Made by a program: the position numbers and the translations under genes. Below, in pieces: positions 7,275 to 13,595 of a DNA stretch of 13,595 nt; the first letter of the stretch is position 1; every line of letters starts with the position of its first letter. The DNA comes from UBA5972 sp964567685. Lineage in GTDB: Bacteria; Pseudomonadota; Alphaproteobacteria; Rhodobacterales; Rhodobacteraceae. Where the stretch lies: NCBI GenBank assembly GCA_964567685.1, contig CAZMNO010000074.1, forward strand, positions 1-13,595, written 5' to 3'. Under the pieces are notes generated by a model that was not told where the DNA came from, did not search any database, and was given only the letters and a program-made list of their open reading frames with translations.

Positions 7275-7303
7275 ACTATAGGCGCGGCCGACTGACAGGC
7301 CAA
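7275..7303 (-). promoter_or_regulatory. Candidate promoter of the cbiD-cobK-alkA-esterase operon
   Basis: On the minus strand TTGGCC (7303-7298), a 17-base spacer and TATAGT (7280-7275) form a plausible -35/-10 pair. Predicted transcription would start at or within one or two bases of the cbiD ATG (7267). The 112-base divergent gap to cobB shows no full cobalamin riboswitch. Confidence 0.5.
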
Positions 7304-7379
7304 TCCGTTTTTGGGGCTTTCCAGTCTGAACACCCGCTGCCATAAACCGGTTTCGTGCCGCATTCAGGGAACTGGCGTT

Positions 7380-8660
7380 ATGGCAGAGAGAAATGGTCAG
7401 GGGCTGATCCTGTCCGCCCCGGCGTCAGGGAGCGGCAAGACCACGCTGACGCTGGGCATATTACGCGCGCTGAGGCGGCGCGGTATCGCTGTGAGGTCGG
7501 CGAAATCCGGACCCGATTATATCGACCCCCGCTTTCATCAGGCCGCCAGCGGACAACCCTGTCTTAATCTTGACGCATGGGCCATGACGCCCGCGCGATT
7601 GCGGGCTCTTGCCTCTGGTCCCGGGCATTTGCTGATCGAAGGGGCGATGGGGCTGTTTGACGGAGCCCCGCCTGTCGGCAAAGGGGCCACAGCCGATCTG
7701 GCGCAAGCGCTTGGCCTGCCGGTCGTTCTGGTCGTCGACACCGCTAAGCAATCGCAATCGATCGGTGCGGTAGTCAGCGGATTTGCCGGATATCGTGATC
7801 GCGTGAACGTGGTCGGTGTGATCCTCAATCAGACCGGGTCGGCGCGGCATGAGAAGATGCTGCGCGATGCGCTCCTGCCTCTTGGGTTTCCGGTGGTCGG
7901 GGCGATCCGGCGGCAGAGCGGGCTTGAACATCCCTCGCGCCATCTGGGGCTGGTTCAGGCCGAAGAACGCCCTGATCTTGAAGAGTTTCTGGAACGTGTC
8001 GCCGATACGGTGGAAGACGGGCTTGACCTTGATCTGCTCCTGTCGCTCGCCGCTCCCCTGCCCGATCCCGACACATTCGTCAGGCTCCCGCCGCCGGCAC
8101 AGCGGATCAGCATCGCCCGCGATCAAGCCTTTGCCTTTGCCTATCCGCATCTTTTGGCAGACTGGAAAGCCGCCGGTGCGTCAATCTCGTTTTTCTCGCC
8201 GCTGGCAGACGAAGCGCCTCCGGACTGCGATCTCGTCTTTCTGCCGGGCGGTTATCCGGAACTTCACGCGGGCAGACTGGCGGCAAATCAGACCTTTCTG
8301 GCGGGCATGCGCCTCGCCGCGGAAACCGGATCGGTCTACGGGGAATGCGGTGGCTACATGGTTCTGGGTGACGGGCTGACCGATGCGAGCGGTGAAAACC
8401 ACGCGTTGGCGGGGTTGCTCAGGTTGGAGACCAGCTTTGCCAAACGCAAGCTGCATCTGGGATATCGCCGACTTAAGCCTTTGGGAGGGCTGTGGAATTC
8501 GGTTCTGAACGGGCATGAATTTCATTATGCCAGCACGATCAAGGCCACAGGTGATGCGCTGTTTGAGGCGACAAATGCTGAGGGTGAGGAACTGCCCCCG
8601 ATGGGGCTGCGCCAGAACCGGGTGTCCGGCTCATTCGCACATGTGATCGATATCGGTTAA
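7380..8660 (+). CDS. cobB: Cobyrinate / hydrogenobyrinate a,c-diamide synthase (CobB/CbiA)
   Basis: ATP- and glutamine-dependent amidation of the a and c carboxylates of the corrin ring. The 426-residue protein has an N-terminal P-loop dethiobiotin-synthetase-like domain (SAPASGSGKTT, K20), KSGPDYIDPRFH, LIEGAMGLFDG and VLVVDT. A C-terminal class I glutamine amidotransferase domain follows, with FLPGGYPELHAGRL, the nucleophile C323 in YGECGGYM and the His region GHEFHYAS (H379). The frame is open upstream of 7380, but MAERNGQGLILSAP is the natural N-terminus; I see no strong ribosome binding site. It diverges from cbiD and is followed after 36 bases by an MFS gene on the same strand, probably one transcript. 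CobB and CbiA differ in substrate timing, which the sequence alone does not settle. Confidence 0.94.
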   Translation: MAERNGQGLILSAPASGSGKTTLTLGILRALRRRGIAVRSAKSGPDYIDPRFHQAASGQPCLNLDAWAMTPARLRALASGPGHLLIEGAMGLFDGAPPVGKGATADLAQALGLPVVLVVDTAKQSQSIGAVVSGFAGYRDRVNVVGVILNQTGSARHEKMLRDALLPLGFPVVGAIRRQSGLEHPSRHLGLVQAEERPDLEEFLERVADTVEDGLDLDLLLSLAAPLPDPDTFVRLPPPAQRISIARDQAFAFAYPHLLADWKAAGASISFFSPLADEAPPDCDLVFLPGGYPELHAGRLAANQTFLAGMRLAAETGSVYGECGGYMVLGDGLTDASGENHALAGLLRLETSFAKRKLHLGYRRLKPLGGLWNSVLNGHEFHYASTIKATGDALFEATNAEGEELPPMGLRQNRVSGSFAHVIDIG

Positions 8661-8696
8661 TCCGCTCTTGGCACTTTCCTTATTGCCGGATAGGTC

Positions 8697-9917
8697 ATGG
8701 GGATGACTGATGCAGCCGCCCTTCATTTCCGCGCAAAGCGCAACGTCGTTGTTCTGGTGATCGCACAAGCCACCATTGGTTCGCAGATGCCGATGATCTT
8801 CGTTCTTGGCGGGCTGGCTGGGCAAACGCTGGCCTCCAATGTCTGCTGGGCGACCTTGCCGATCTCTATGATCGTGTTCGGTTCGATGACCACCGCACCC
8901 TGGATGAGCCAGGTGATGCAGCGATTCGGTCGGCGCGTCGGTTTCATGGTCGGGGCAACCGGCGGGGCCATCGGGGCGGCGATTGGGGCCTATGCCTTGA
9001 TGGAGTCGTCGTTCACCCTGTTTCTGGTCGGATCCTATTTCACCGGTATCTACATGTCGGCACACGGGTTTTACCGGTTTGCTGCTATCGACACGGCTTC
9101 GGCTGAATACCGGCCCAAAGCCATGTCCTACGTCATGGCCGGGGGGCTGATTGCCGCAGTTGTCGGCCCGCAGCTGACAAAAATCACATCGGATGCCATG
9201 GCGATCCCTTTTCTTGGCACCTATCTGACGGTTATTGCGATTAACCTAGTCGGTTCCTTACTTTTTCTTTTTCTGGATATTCCTACACCCGACAAACCCG
9301 TCATTGGCTCAAGCGGCGGAAGAACCCGCTGGGAGATGGTGAAAACCCCGCGCATAGCCGTTGCCATAATCACGGCCATGGTTTCCTACGCCCTGATGAA
9401 CCTGATGATGACTTCAACCCCCTTGGCGGTTGTCGGTTGTGGCTATCAGCAGGATCAGGCGGCCGATGTGGTGACCGGGCATGTTCTGGCGATGTTTGTG
9501 CCATCGTTTTTCACCGGCCATCTGATTGCGCGCTTTGGCAGCGAGAAGATCATCGCCACCGGGCTGATCATTCTGGCGGCGGCTGGTGCGGTCGGTCTTG
9601 CGGGAATCGCGATTGAAAACTTCTTCATCGCGCTGATCCTGCTTGGGATTGGCTGGAATTTCGGCTTTATCGGGGCTTCGACCATGCTTGCTGAAGCCCA
9701 TAGCGTAGAAGAGCGTGGCCGCATTCAAGGGGTCAACGACATGATCGTTTTTGGCTGCGTGACCGTCGCCTCGATCGCCTCGGGTGGTCTGATGAATTGC
9801 TCGGGTGGCGATGTGGTGGCGGGCTGGAACGCGGTCAATCTGGCGATGATCCCGTTCCTGACGCTTGCTGGTGGTGCGTTGATCTGGCTGGTTATGCGAA
9901 CGCCAAAGGAAGCCTGA
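8697..9917 (+). CDS. Major facilitator superfamily transporter
   Basis: A 406-residue polytopic inner-membrane protein with about twelve hydrophobic segments in two halves separated by a hydrophilic loop near residues 195-215 (DIPTPDKPVIGSSGGRTRWEM). The loop after segment 2 has an MFS motif A-like MQRFGRRVGFM (74-84), and the C-terminal half has GHLIARFGSEKII at the equivalent place. Substrate is not recognisable. It lies 36 bases after cobB and before a strong terminator, so it may share the cobB transcript; a role in corrinoid or cobalt-related transport is only a guess from position. An ATG at 8703 has better spacing (8 bases) from AGG at 8692 than the ATG at 8697, so the protein may be two residues shorter. 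Confidence 0.87.
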   Translation: MGMTDAAALHFRAKRNVVVLVIAQATIGSQMPMIFVLGGLAGQTLASNVCWATLPISMIVFGSMTTAPWMSQVMQRFGRRVGFMVGATGGAIGAAIGAYALMESSFTLFLVGSYFTGIYMSAHGFYRFAAIDTASAEYRPKAMSYVMAGGLIAAVVGPQLTKITSDAMAIPFLGTYLTVIAINLVGSLLFLFLDIPTPDKPVIGSSGGRTRWEMVKTPRIAVAIITAMVSYALMNLMMTSTPLAVVGCGYQQDQAADVVTGHVLAMFVPSFFTGHLIARFGSEKIIATGLIILAAAGAVGLAGIAIENFFIALILLGIGWNFGFIGASTMLAEAHSVEERGRIQGVNDMIVFGCVTVASIASGGLMNCSGGDVVAGWNAVNLAMIPFLTLAGGALIWLVMRTPKEA

Positions 9918-9939
9918 AACGGGGCCAACGGCCGTTTTT
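9918..9939 (+). terminator. Intrinsic terminator after the MFS gene
   Basis: Directly behind the stop codon, AACGGGGCC and GGCCGTT pair around a short AAC loop, with a two-base bulge, and are followed by TTTTT (9935-9939). Placement and U-tract fit a Rho-independent terminator of the cobB-MFS unit. Confidence 0.75.
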
Positions 9940-10210
9940 GCTAAATCTATGAGTTTATCCGTGAAGCGGTCGTATAAAACCGGGATGACGACAGCACTGA
10001 GCCGCGTATTGCCGACGCGCGCGGGGGCGATCCAACTTGAGTTTCCTGGCACTTTATGCCTGCCAAATCCGAGCGACCTCAGAACATTGCGCCTGCCACA
10101 GCCAATCGCCGCCGCATTGGTGCGCGGCGGCCTTCGGCCTCTATTCCGCGCTTGGTGCCATATCGAACGTCGGCTCCATGCCAACGGCGGTGTTGCCGAA
10201 AGGGCCATTC
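9940..10210. other. Gene-free, hairpin-rich gap between the MFS gene and sodB
   Basis: This 271-base stretch has no convincing gene. A 98-residue frame (9949-10245, plus) runs into the sodB terminator and shows no recognisable domain. What can be seen is secondary structure: GGCA-CTTTA-TGCC near 10050-10062, a strong CCGCCG/CGGCGG stem around 10109-10130, and GGCC-TTC-GGCC immediately after it. It could hold a small RNA, a dispersed repeat, or decayed sequence. Confidence 0.4.
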
Positions 10211-10239
10211 AAAAGGGCCGCACCTCTGAGATGCGGCCC
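10211..10239 (-). terminator. Intrinsic terminator of sodB
   Basis: On the minus strand GGGCCGCA and TGCGGCCC form a perfect eight-pair stem with a nine-base loop, followed by TTTT (10214-10211). It begins 26 bases after the sodB stop. Confidence 0.85.
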
Positions 10240-10264
10240 TCCTAAATCATTTCACGCGTTGGGT

Positions 10265-10873
10265 TCAGGCAGCCGCCAACCGTTCCGCCACATTCTCCCA
10301 ATTGACCAGATTATCAAGGAAATTCTCCAGATAGACCGGCCGTTTGTTGCGGAAATCAATGTAATAGGAATGCTCCCACACATCACACCCCAACAGCGCT
10401 GTCTGCCCAAAGCACAAGGGGTTCACGCCGTTTTCCGTTTTGGTCACCTTGAGGTCACCATTGGCCTCGGCCACCAGCCAGCACCAGCCCGAGCCGAATT
10501 GCCCAACTCCTGCCGCGGTGAAATCCGCTTTGAACTTGTCGACCGAGCCAAACGCCTCGTTCAGACGGCTTTCCAGCTCGCCTGGCATATCGCGCCCCTT
10601 TGGCCCCATCATTTCCCAGAACTGATTATGATTCCAAAGCTGAGAAATGTTGTTGAAGATCCCGTTCTGCGCCACCGCCTTGGCATCATAGGTACCAGTG
10701 ATGATGTCTTCCATCGACTTGTCGGCCCATTCGGTCCCCTCAATCAGCTTGTTGCCGTTGGTCACGTAAGCGTTGTGATGAAGATCATGATGAAACTCCA
10801 GCGTCTCGCGGCTCATGCCGCCCGCAGCCAGTGCATCGTAATCATACGGAAGATCAGGTAGTTCAAAAGCCAT
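10265..10873 (-). CDS. sodB: Superoxide dismutase, iron type
   Basis: Cytoplasmic enzyme that dismutates superoxide to hydrogen peroxide and oxygen. The 202-residue protein has the complete Fe/Mn-SOD fold. Metal ligands are H28 (LEFHHDLHHNAYV), H82 (SQLWNHNQFW), D164 and H168 (DVWEHSYYIDFRN). Q78 in FNNISQLWNH and the VGQFGSGWCWL stretch favour the iron type, although cambialistic enzymes can look similar. No signal peptide. The start is supported by AAGGGA about five bases before the ATG. It is a single-gene unit closed by its own hairpin terminator and divergent from the DUF1330 gene. I see no clear -35/-10 pair or Fur site in the gap. Confidence 0.95.
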   Translation of the reverse strand: MAFELPDLPYDYDALAAGGMSRETLEFHHDLHHNAYVTNGNKLIEGTEWADKSMEDIITGTYDAKAVAQNGIFNNISQLWNHNQFWEMMGPKGRDMPGELESRLNEAFGSVDKFKADFTAAGVGQFGSGWCWLVAEANGDLKVTKTENGVNPLCFGQTALLGCDVWEHSYYIDFRNKRPVYLENFLDNLVNWENVAERLAAA

Positions 10874-11031
10874 GTTTTTCCCTTTTTCATGTCAGTCGCC
10901 AGGGTTTATTTTGCCCCGTTGCGCAAACTTTATCGTGGGCTCAGGGGCTAGAAAAGTCCAAAAACGGTGGAATACTTGCGAAATACGCTTGCCGGGTTTC
11001 AAATGGGGCCCTGAAACATTGGAGCGTGCCC

Positions 11032-11454
11032 GTGACCGAATTCATCAACCCGACCAAAGACAGTTTTCGCAGCTTTCGTGAGATCAGCCGCGAGGGGCCC
11101 ATTCACATGCTGAACCTGATCGCGCTCAACGAAACCGCGGTTTACGAGGATGGCAACCGCACCTCCGGGGTTGAGGCCTACCGCAGCTACGGTCGCGAAA
11201 GCGGGCCAATATTCCGTGCCCTTGGCGGGCAGATCATCTGGAGCGGGCGGCCTGAACTGATGCTGATCGGGCCGGACAGCGGCGAGAACTGGGATATCGC
11301 CTTTATCGCGCAATATCCTGATGGGGCCGCGTTCGTTTCGATGATCCGCGACAGGGACTATCAGCACGCGACCCGGCATCGCACGGCTGCGGTCCGAGAT
11401 TCGCGGCTGATACGTATGGAACCGCTGAAATCCGGCGGGGGATTTGGCGATTAG
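11032..11454 (+). CDS. DUF1330 domain protein
   Basis: A 140-residue protein of the DUF1330 family, a dimeric ferredoxin-like alpha/beta-barrel fold whose function is not established. Family features are GPIHMLNLIAL (23-33), SGVEAYRSYGRESGPIF (45-61), LGGQIIWSGRPELMLIG (64-80), WDIAFIAQYPDGAAFVSMI (87-105) and the ending RDSRLIRMEP. The same frame is open to 10831, but that reaches into sodB. GTG at 11032 is chosen because GGAG (11021-11024) lies seven bases before it; GTG at 11026 is too close to that site. Unusually it starts at GTG. It stands alone between sodB, from which it diverges, and the convergent sulfide-oxidation genes. Confidence 0.82.
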   Translation: MTEFINPTKDSFRSFREISREGPIHMLNLIALNETAVYEDGNRTSGVEAYRSYGRESGPIFRALGGQIIWSGRPELMLIGPDSGENWDIAFIAQYPDGAAFVSMIRDRDYQHATRHRTAAVRDSRLIRMEPLKSGGGFGD

Positions 11455-11459
11455 CCACG

Positions 11460-11490
11460 AAAAAGGGCGGCCCGAGAGCCGCCCAGTTTT
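11460..11490. terminator. Bidirectional intrinsic terminator between DUF1330 and soxF
   Basis: GGGCGGC (11465-11471) and GCCGCCC (11478-11484) form a seven-pair GC stem with a six-base loop. AAAAA lies on the left (TTTTT on the minus strand) and AGTTTT on the right, so it can stop transcripts from both convergent genes. Confidence 0.85.
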
Positions 11491-11507
11491 CTTGCTTTGG
11501 CCGGGAG

Positions 11508-12773
11508 TTAGCTGAACATATCCGCGGTGATCCCTGCATACCAACCAACGCTTTCTTCGTAGGTTGCCTTGCGGGTTGCAGCATCTTCACCGTTTTTCGA
11601 GATAAAGCCGGAAGTCTTGGCAATTTTCTCGTCCGTGGCTTCATAAGATGCGCCAACCTTGATCCCGTCATCGGTATCAATCAGCGACCAGCAAGTGTTG
11701 GCAAACTTGGCCGGGAACACTTTGGAACCGGTCAGAGCACCACGCACCGCCATGGCGCAGACCTTGGCCTGGCTATTGGCCGAGAAGCCGGATTTCGGCA
11801 TATCGCCCTGCTGGCTGGCGTCACCGAGAACATGAATGTCCGGGTCTGCCTTGGAAGTCATGCCATGCGCCTCGACCGGGGCCCAGCCCTTGTCATTGGT
11901 CACACCGGCAAGTTCGGCAATACGACCGGCTTTCTGCGACGGAATGACGTTACAGACGTCAACCTTGGTCACTTCGCCGTCGATCACGACTTCCATGTCA
12001 TGCGGACGCACTTCGACCTTGTCGCCGCCAAACTCGGGCCCGATCCAGTCGATCATGCCGTCATAATGGCGTGCCCAGCCATCCTGGAAGAGACCCATTT
12101 TGGAAAACTTCGGCTTGGGATCGGCGATGATGATCTTCGCAGTCGGGTTGTTGTTCTTCAGGTAGTGCGCCACCATCGAAATCCGCTCATACGGCCCCGG
12201 AGGGCAGCGGAACGGGTTGGACGGCGGAACCATCGCATAAACCCCGCCCTGCGGCATGGATTCAAGCTGAGCTTTCAACAACTGGGTCTGCGACCCGGCC
12301 TTGTAGGCGTGCGGCATATGGTTCTGCGCGCCAACGTCCCAACCGGGAACCGAGCCGTCAACAAAATCAATGCCCGGGGAAATGACCAGCTTGTCATAGG
12401 AAACCGATCCGCCCGAAGCCAGGGCCACGGTTTTAGCATCACGATCCACACCGACGGCCCAGTCATGCACGACGTTGATGCCATGCTTGGCAGCCAAAGC
12501 GCCATAAGTGTGACCGATGGAGGAAAACTCGCGGAACCCGCCAAGATAGAGGTTGGAGAAGAAGCACGTGTAATAGGTACGGGTCGGCTCAATCAGCGTC
12601 ACATTCAGCCCGCCATCACTGTCTTTGGCGATGTAGCGTGCGGCCGTGGCGCCACCGGCACCACCGCCAATGACCACAACATTCGGGCGGCTATGCGCCC
12701 TCACCATCGGCGCCGCGAGACTGGCCGAAGCCGCCGCGGCGGTTCCCAGAAATACGCGTCTGTTCAATTTCAT
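11508..12773 (-). CDS. soxF: Sulfide dehydrogenase flavoprotein subunit (SoxF/FccB-like)
   Basis: FAD protein that oxidises sulfide in the periplasm and hands electrons to a partner cytochrome c. The 421-residue precursor has a Tat signal peptide (MKLNRRVFLG, hydrophobic run, cut after about VRA at 24-26). The FAD-binding GGGAGG lies at 36-41, with ATG-like acceptor stretch KLVISPGIDF (128-137) and FAD box DPDIHVLGDAS (310-320). C70 (YYTCFFSN) and C190 (NPFRCPPGPYE) are the conserved cysteines of flavocytochrome c sulfide dehydrogenases. The C-terminal flavin-binding domain has NTCWSLID (359-366). GGGAG precedes the ATG. The diheme cytochrome gene lies 20 bases upstream on the same strand, the soxE-soxF (fccA-fccB) order. 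A terminator follows. The choice between the SoxF and FccB names is not decidable here. Confidence 0.9.
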   Translation of the reverse strand: MKLNRRVFLGTAAAASASLAAPMVRAHSRPNVVVIGGGAGGATAARYIAKDSDGGLNVTLIEPTRTYYTCFFSNLYLGGFREFSSIGHTYGALAAKHGINVVHDWAVGVDRDAKTVALASGGSVSYDKLVISPGIDFVDGSVPGWDVGAQNHMPHAYKAGSQTQLLKAQLESMPQGGVYAMVPPSNPFRCPPGPYERISMVAHYLKNNNPTAKIIIADPKPKFSKMGLFQDGWARHYDGMIDWIGPEFGGDKVEVRPHDMEVVIDGEVTKVDVCNVIPSQKAGRIAELAGVTNDKGWAPVEAHGMTSKADPDIHVLGDASQQGDMPKSGFSANSQAKVCAMAVRGALTGSKVFPAKFANTCWSLIDTDDGIKVGASYEATDEKIAKTSGFISKNGEDAATRKATYEESVGWYAGITADMFS

Positions 12774-12793
12774 ATTATCACTCCCATCTTTGT

Positions 12794-13507
12794 TTATTGC
12801 GGTGGTTTCAGCTCTTCGAAATAAGCTGCGAGGCCCGCAATTTCCTCGTTGTTCAAACTGCCCGCGACCTGCTGCATCACTGGGTTTTCTCTGAATTTAG
12901 ACCGGTACGAATACATTACAGTAACAAAGGCATCTTTCGGCCAGCCGGTGATCGAGGGAATGCCCTTATCCTCGCCGCCTTCCTGATGGCACCCGACACA
13001 GGTACCTGAAAGATATTCGCCATAGTCCCGGTCGCCGACAATCGCCAGAACCTCTTCCGGCAGTTTCGGGTCATTTGCCGTCCGGTCGTCAGCCGCGTTA
13101 CCGTTTTCATCAAGCCGGGTCGCTTCCCTGAGAAAGGCGATCAGGTTTCTCCGGTCTTCCTTTTTTCGCAGTCCGGAGAAATTCATTTTGGTCTTTTTGA
13201 TAAAGGTCTTTGGGCGGACCATGAATTCATCAAGTGTTTCTTCGGTCCAGATCAGGCCTTCTTCACCGGCCTCAATCATCGCTTTTGAATAAGAGTAGCC
13301 CTCTGAGGTTCCGGCCGGGCGGCCGAAAATCCCGTTCAGATGGGGCCCAACCTTCTTGCTGGCCCCCATACCCACCTCGTGGCAGGCTCGGCACTTCTTC
13401 CAGACTTTTTCACCTTTCGTCAGACTGTCCGCGCCGGCGGAAAGTGGCGACAGAACAGAAAGAGCAAAAAGCGAAATCAACAATCTTTTGCTCACGGGTT
13501 CACACAT
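12794..13507 (-). CDS. soxE: Diheme cytochrome c, sulfide dehydrogenase partner (SoxE/FccA-like)
   Basis: Periplasmic electron acceptor for the flavoprotein encoded just downstream. The 237-residue precursor has a Sec-type signal (KRLLISLFALSVLSPLSAGA, cut near residue 26). Domain 1 resembles cytochrome c2: heme site CRACH (39-43), VGPHLNGIFGRPAG and likely axial M108 (KTKMNFSG). Domain 2 carries CVGCH (170-174) and likely axial M211 (ENPVMQQVAGSL), resembling the second domain of FccA or a c4-type unit. The two are joined by an acidic linker around 131-150. A GTG at 13492 would give the tidier start VSKRLLIS and is a real alternative to the ATG at 13507; neither has a clear ribosome binding site. 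Whether a larger sox cluster lies to the right cannot be seen. Confidence 0.87.
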   Translation of the reverse strand: MCEPVSKRLLISLFALSVLSPLSAGADSLTKGEKVWKKCRACHEVGMGASKKVGPHLNGIFGRPAGTSEGYSYSKAMIEAGEEGLIWTEETLDEFMVRPKTFIKKTKMNFSGLRKKEDRRNLIAFLREATRLDENGNAADDRTANDPKLPEEVLAIVGDRDYGEYLSGTCVGCHQEGGEDKGIPSITGWPKDAFVTVMYSYRSKFRENPVMQQVAGSLNNEEIAGLAAYFEELKPPQ

Positions 13508-13595
13508 GGGATTTAGCGTACAGGGTTCTATTTTTATATCATACTCGGAGTCATGGGAAAGCCGAATTTGAAGGGTTGACGCGGGGCCTCGCTAC

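Noticed and set aside
6636..7295. 219-residue open frame opposite cbiD
   Set aside because: Shadow of cbiD, whose signature motifs fix the coding strand.
7268..7379. Possible cobalamin riboswitch before cobB, because TTCAGGGAACTGGC near 7363-7377 loosely resembles a B12 box
   Set aside because: The gap is only 112 bases and lacks the upstream conserved core elements (such as GCCACTG); the match is partial and probably chance.
9949..10245. 98-residue open frame on the plus strand
   Set aside because: It runs through the sodB terminator, has no recognisable domain and a strongly arginine-rich composition typical of a GC-rich non-coding frame.
10037..10861. 274-residue open frame opposite sodB
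   Set aside because: It is antisense to the clear sodB gene, whose metal ligands and terminator establish the real strand.
11832..12824. 330-residue open frame opposite soxF
   Set aside because: Antisense shadow of the flavoprotein gene; low-complexity Arg/Gly/His-rich translation with no motif.
13576..13581. TTGACG on the plus strand, possible -35 of a rightward promoter
   Set aside because: The window ends before any -10 could be seen.

Overview
The window looks like chromosomal DNA of a marine-type Rhodobacteraceae/Roseobacter-like alphaproteobacterium. This rests on protein style: an HNH protein of the kind common in that family, a CbiD/CobK/CobB corrin set, an Fe-type superoxide dismutase, a SoxE/SoxF-like pair and YqaA/DsbB. 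It is family recognition from sequence alone, not a search result.

Left end (1-985): a tyrosine recombinase gene on the minus strand, broken by a one-base frameshift near 268, lies directly downstream of the 3' end of a tRNA-Leu(CAA) gene. This is the usual arrangement at the edge of a genomic island inserted in a tRNA, so DNA left of about 900 is probably accessory and DNA right of it core.

Core block 1 (1106-4020): yqaA and dsbB run on the plus strand with an ATGA overlap. They face an HNH-family gene followed 7 bases later by a reductive dehalogenase-like gene (RdhA family) on the minus strand. The RdhA-like protein keeps both 4Fe-4S cluster motifs and, by spacing, the catalytic Tyr/Asn/Arg set recalled for PceA. 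It has no Tat signal and no RdhB partner.

Core block 2 (4175-9917): cbiD, cobK, an AlkA-like glycosylase gene and a carboxylesterase gene form a minus-strand operon in which every junction overlaps by 1-4 bases. cobB and an MFS transporter gene diverge from it on the plus strand. The three cob genes act in corrin-ring synthesis and amidation, and could supply the cofactor that the RdhA-like protein should need.

Right end (9918-13595): a gene-free, hairpin-rich gap, sodB, a DUF1330 gene with a GTG start, and a diheme cytochrome c plus Tat-exported flavoprotein pair (SoxE/SoxF or FccA/FccB type) for periplasmic sulfide oxidation. Two hairpin terminators delimit sodB and the gene pair facing it.

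The most interesting item is the cytoplasmic RdhA-like protein encoded close to corrinoid biosynthesis genes. No CRISPR array, insertion sequence or rRNA gene was seen.
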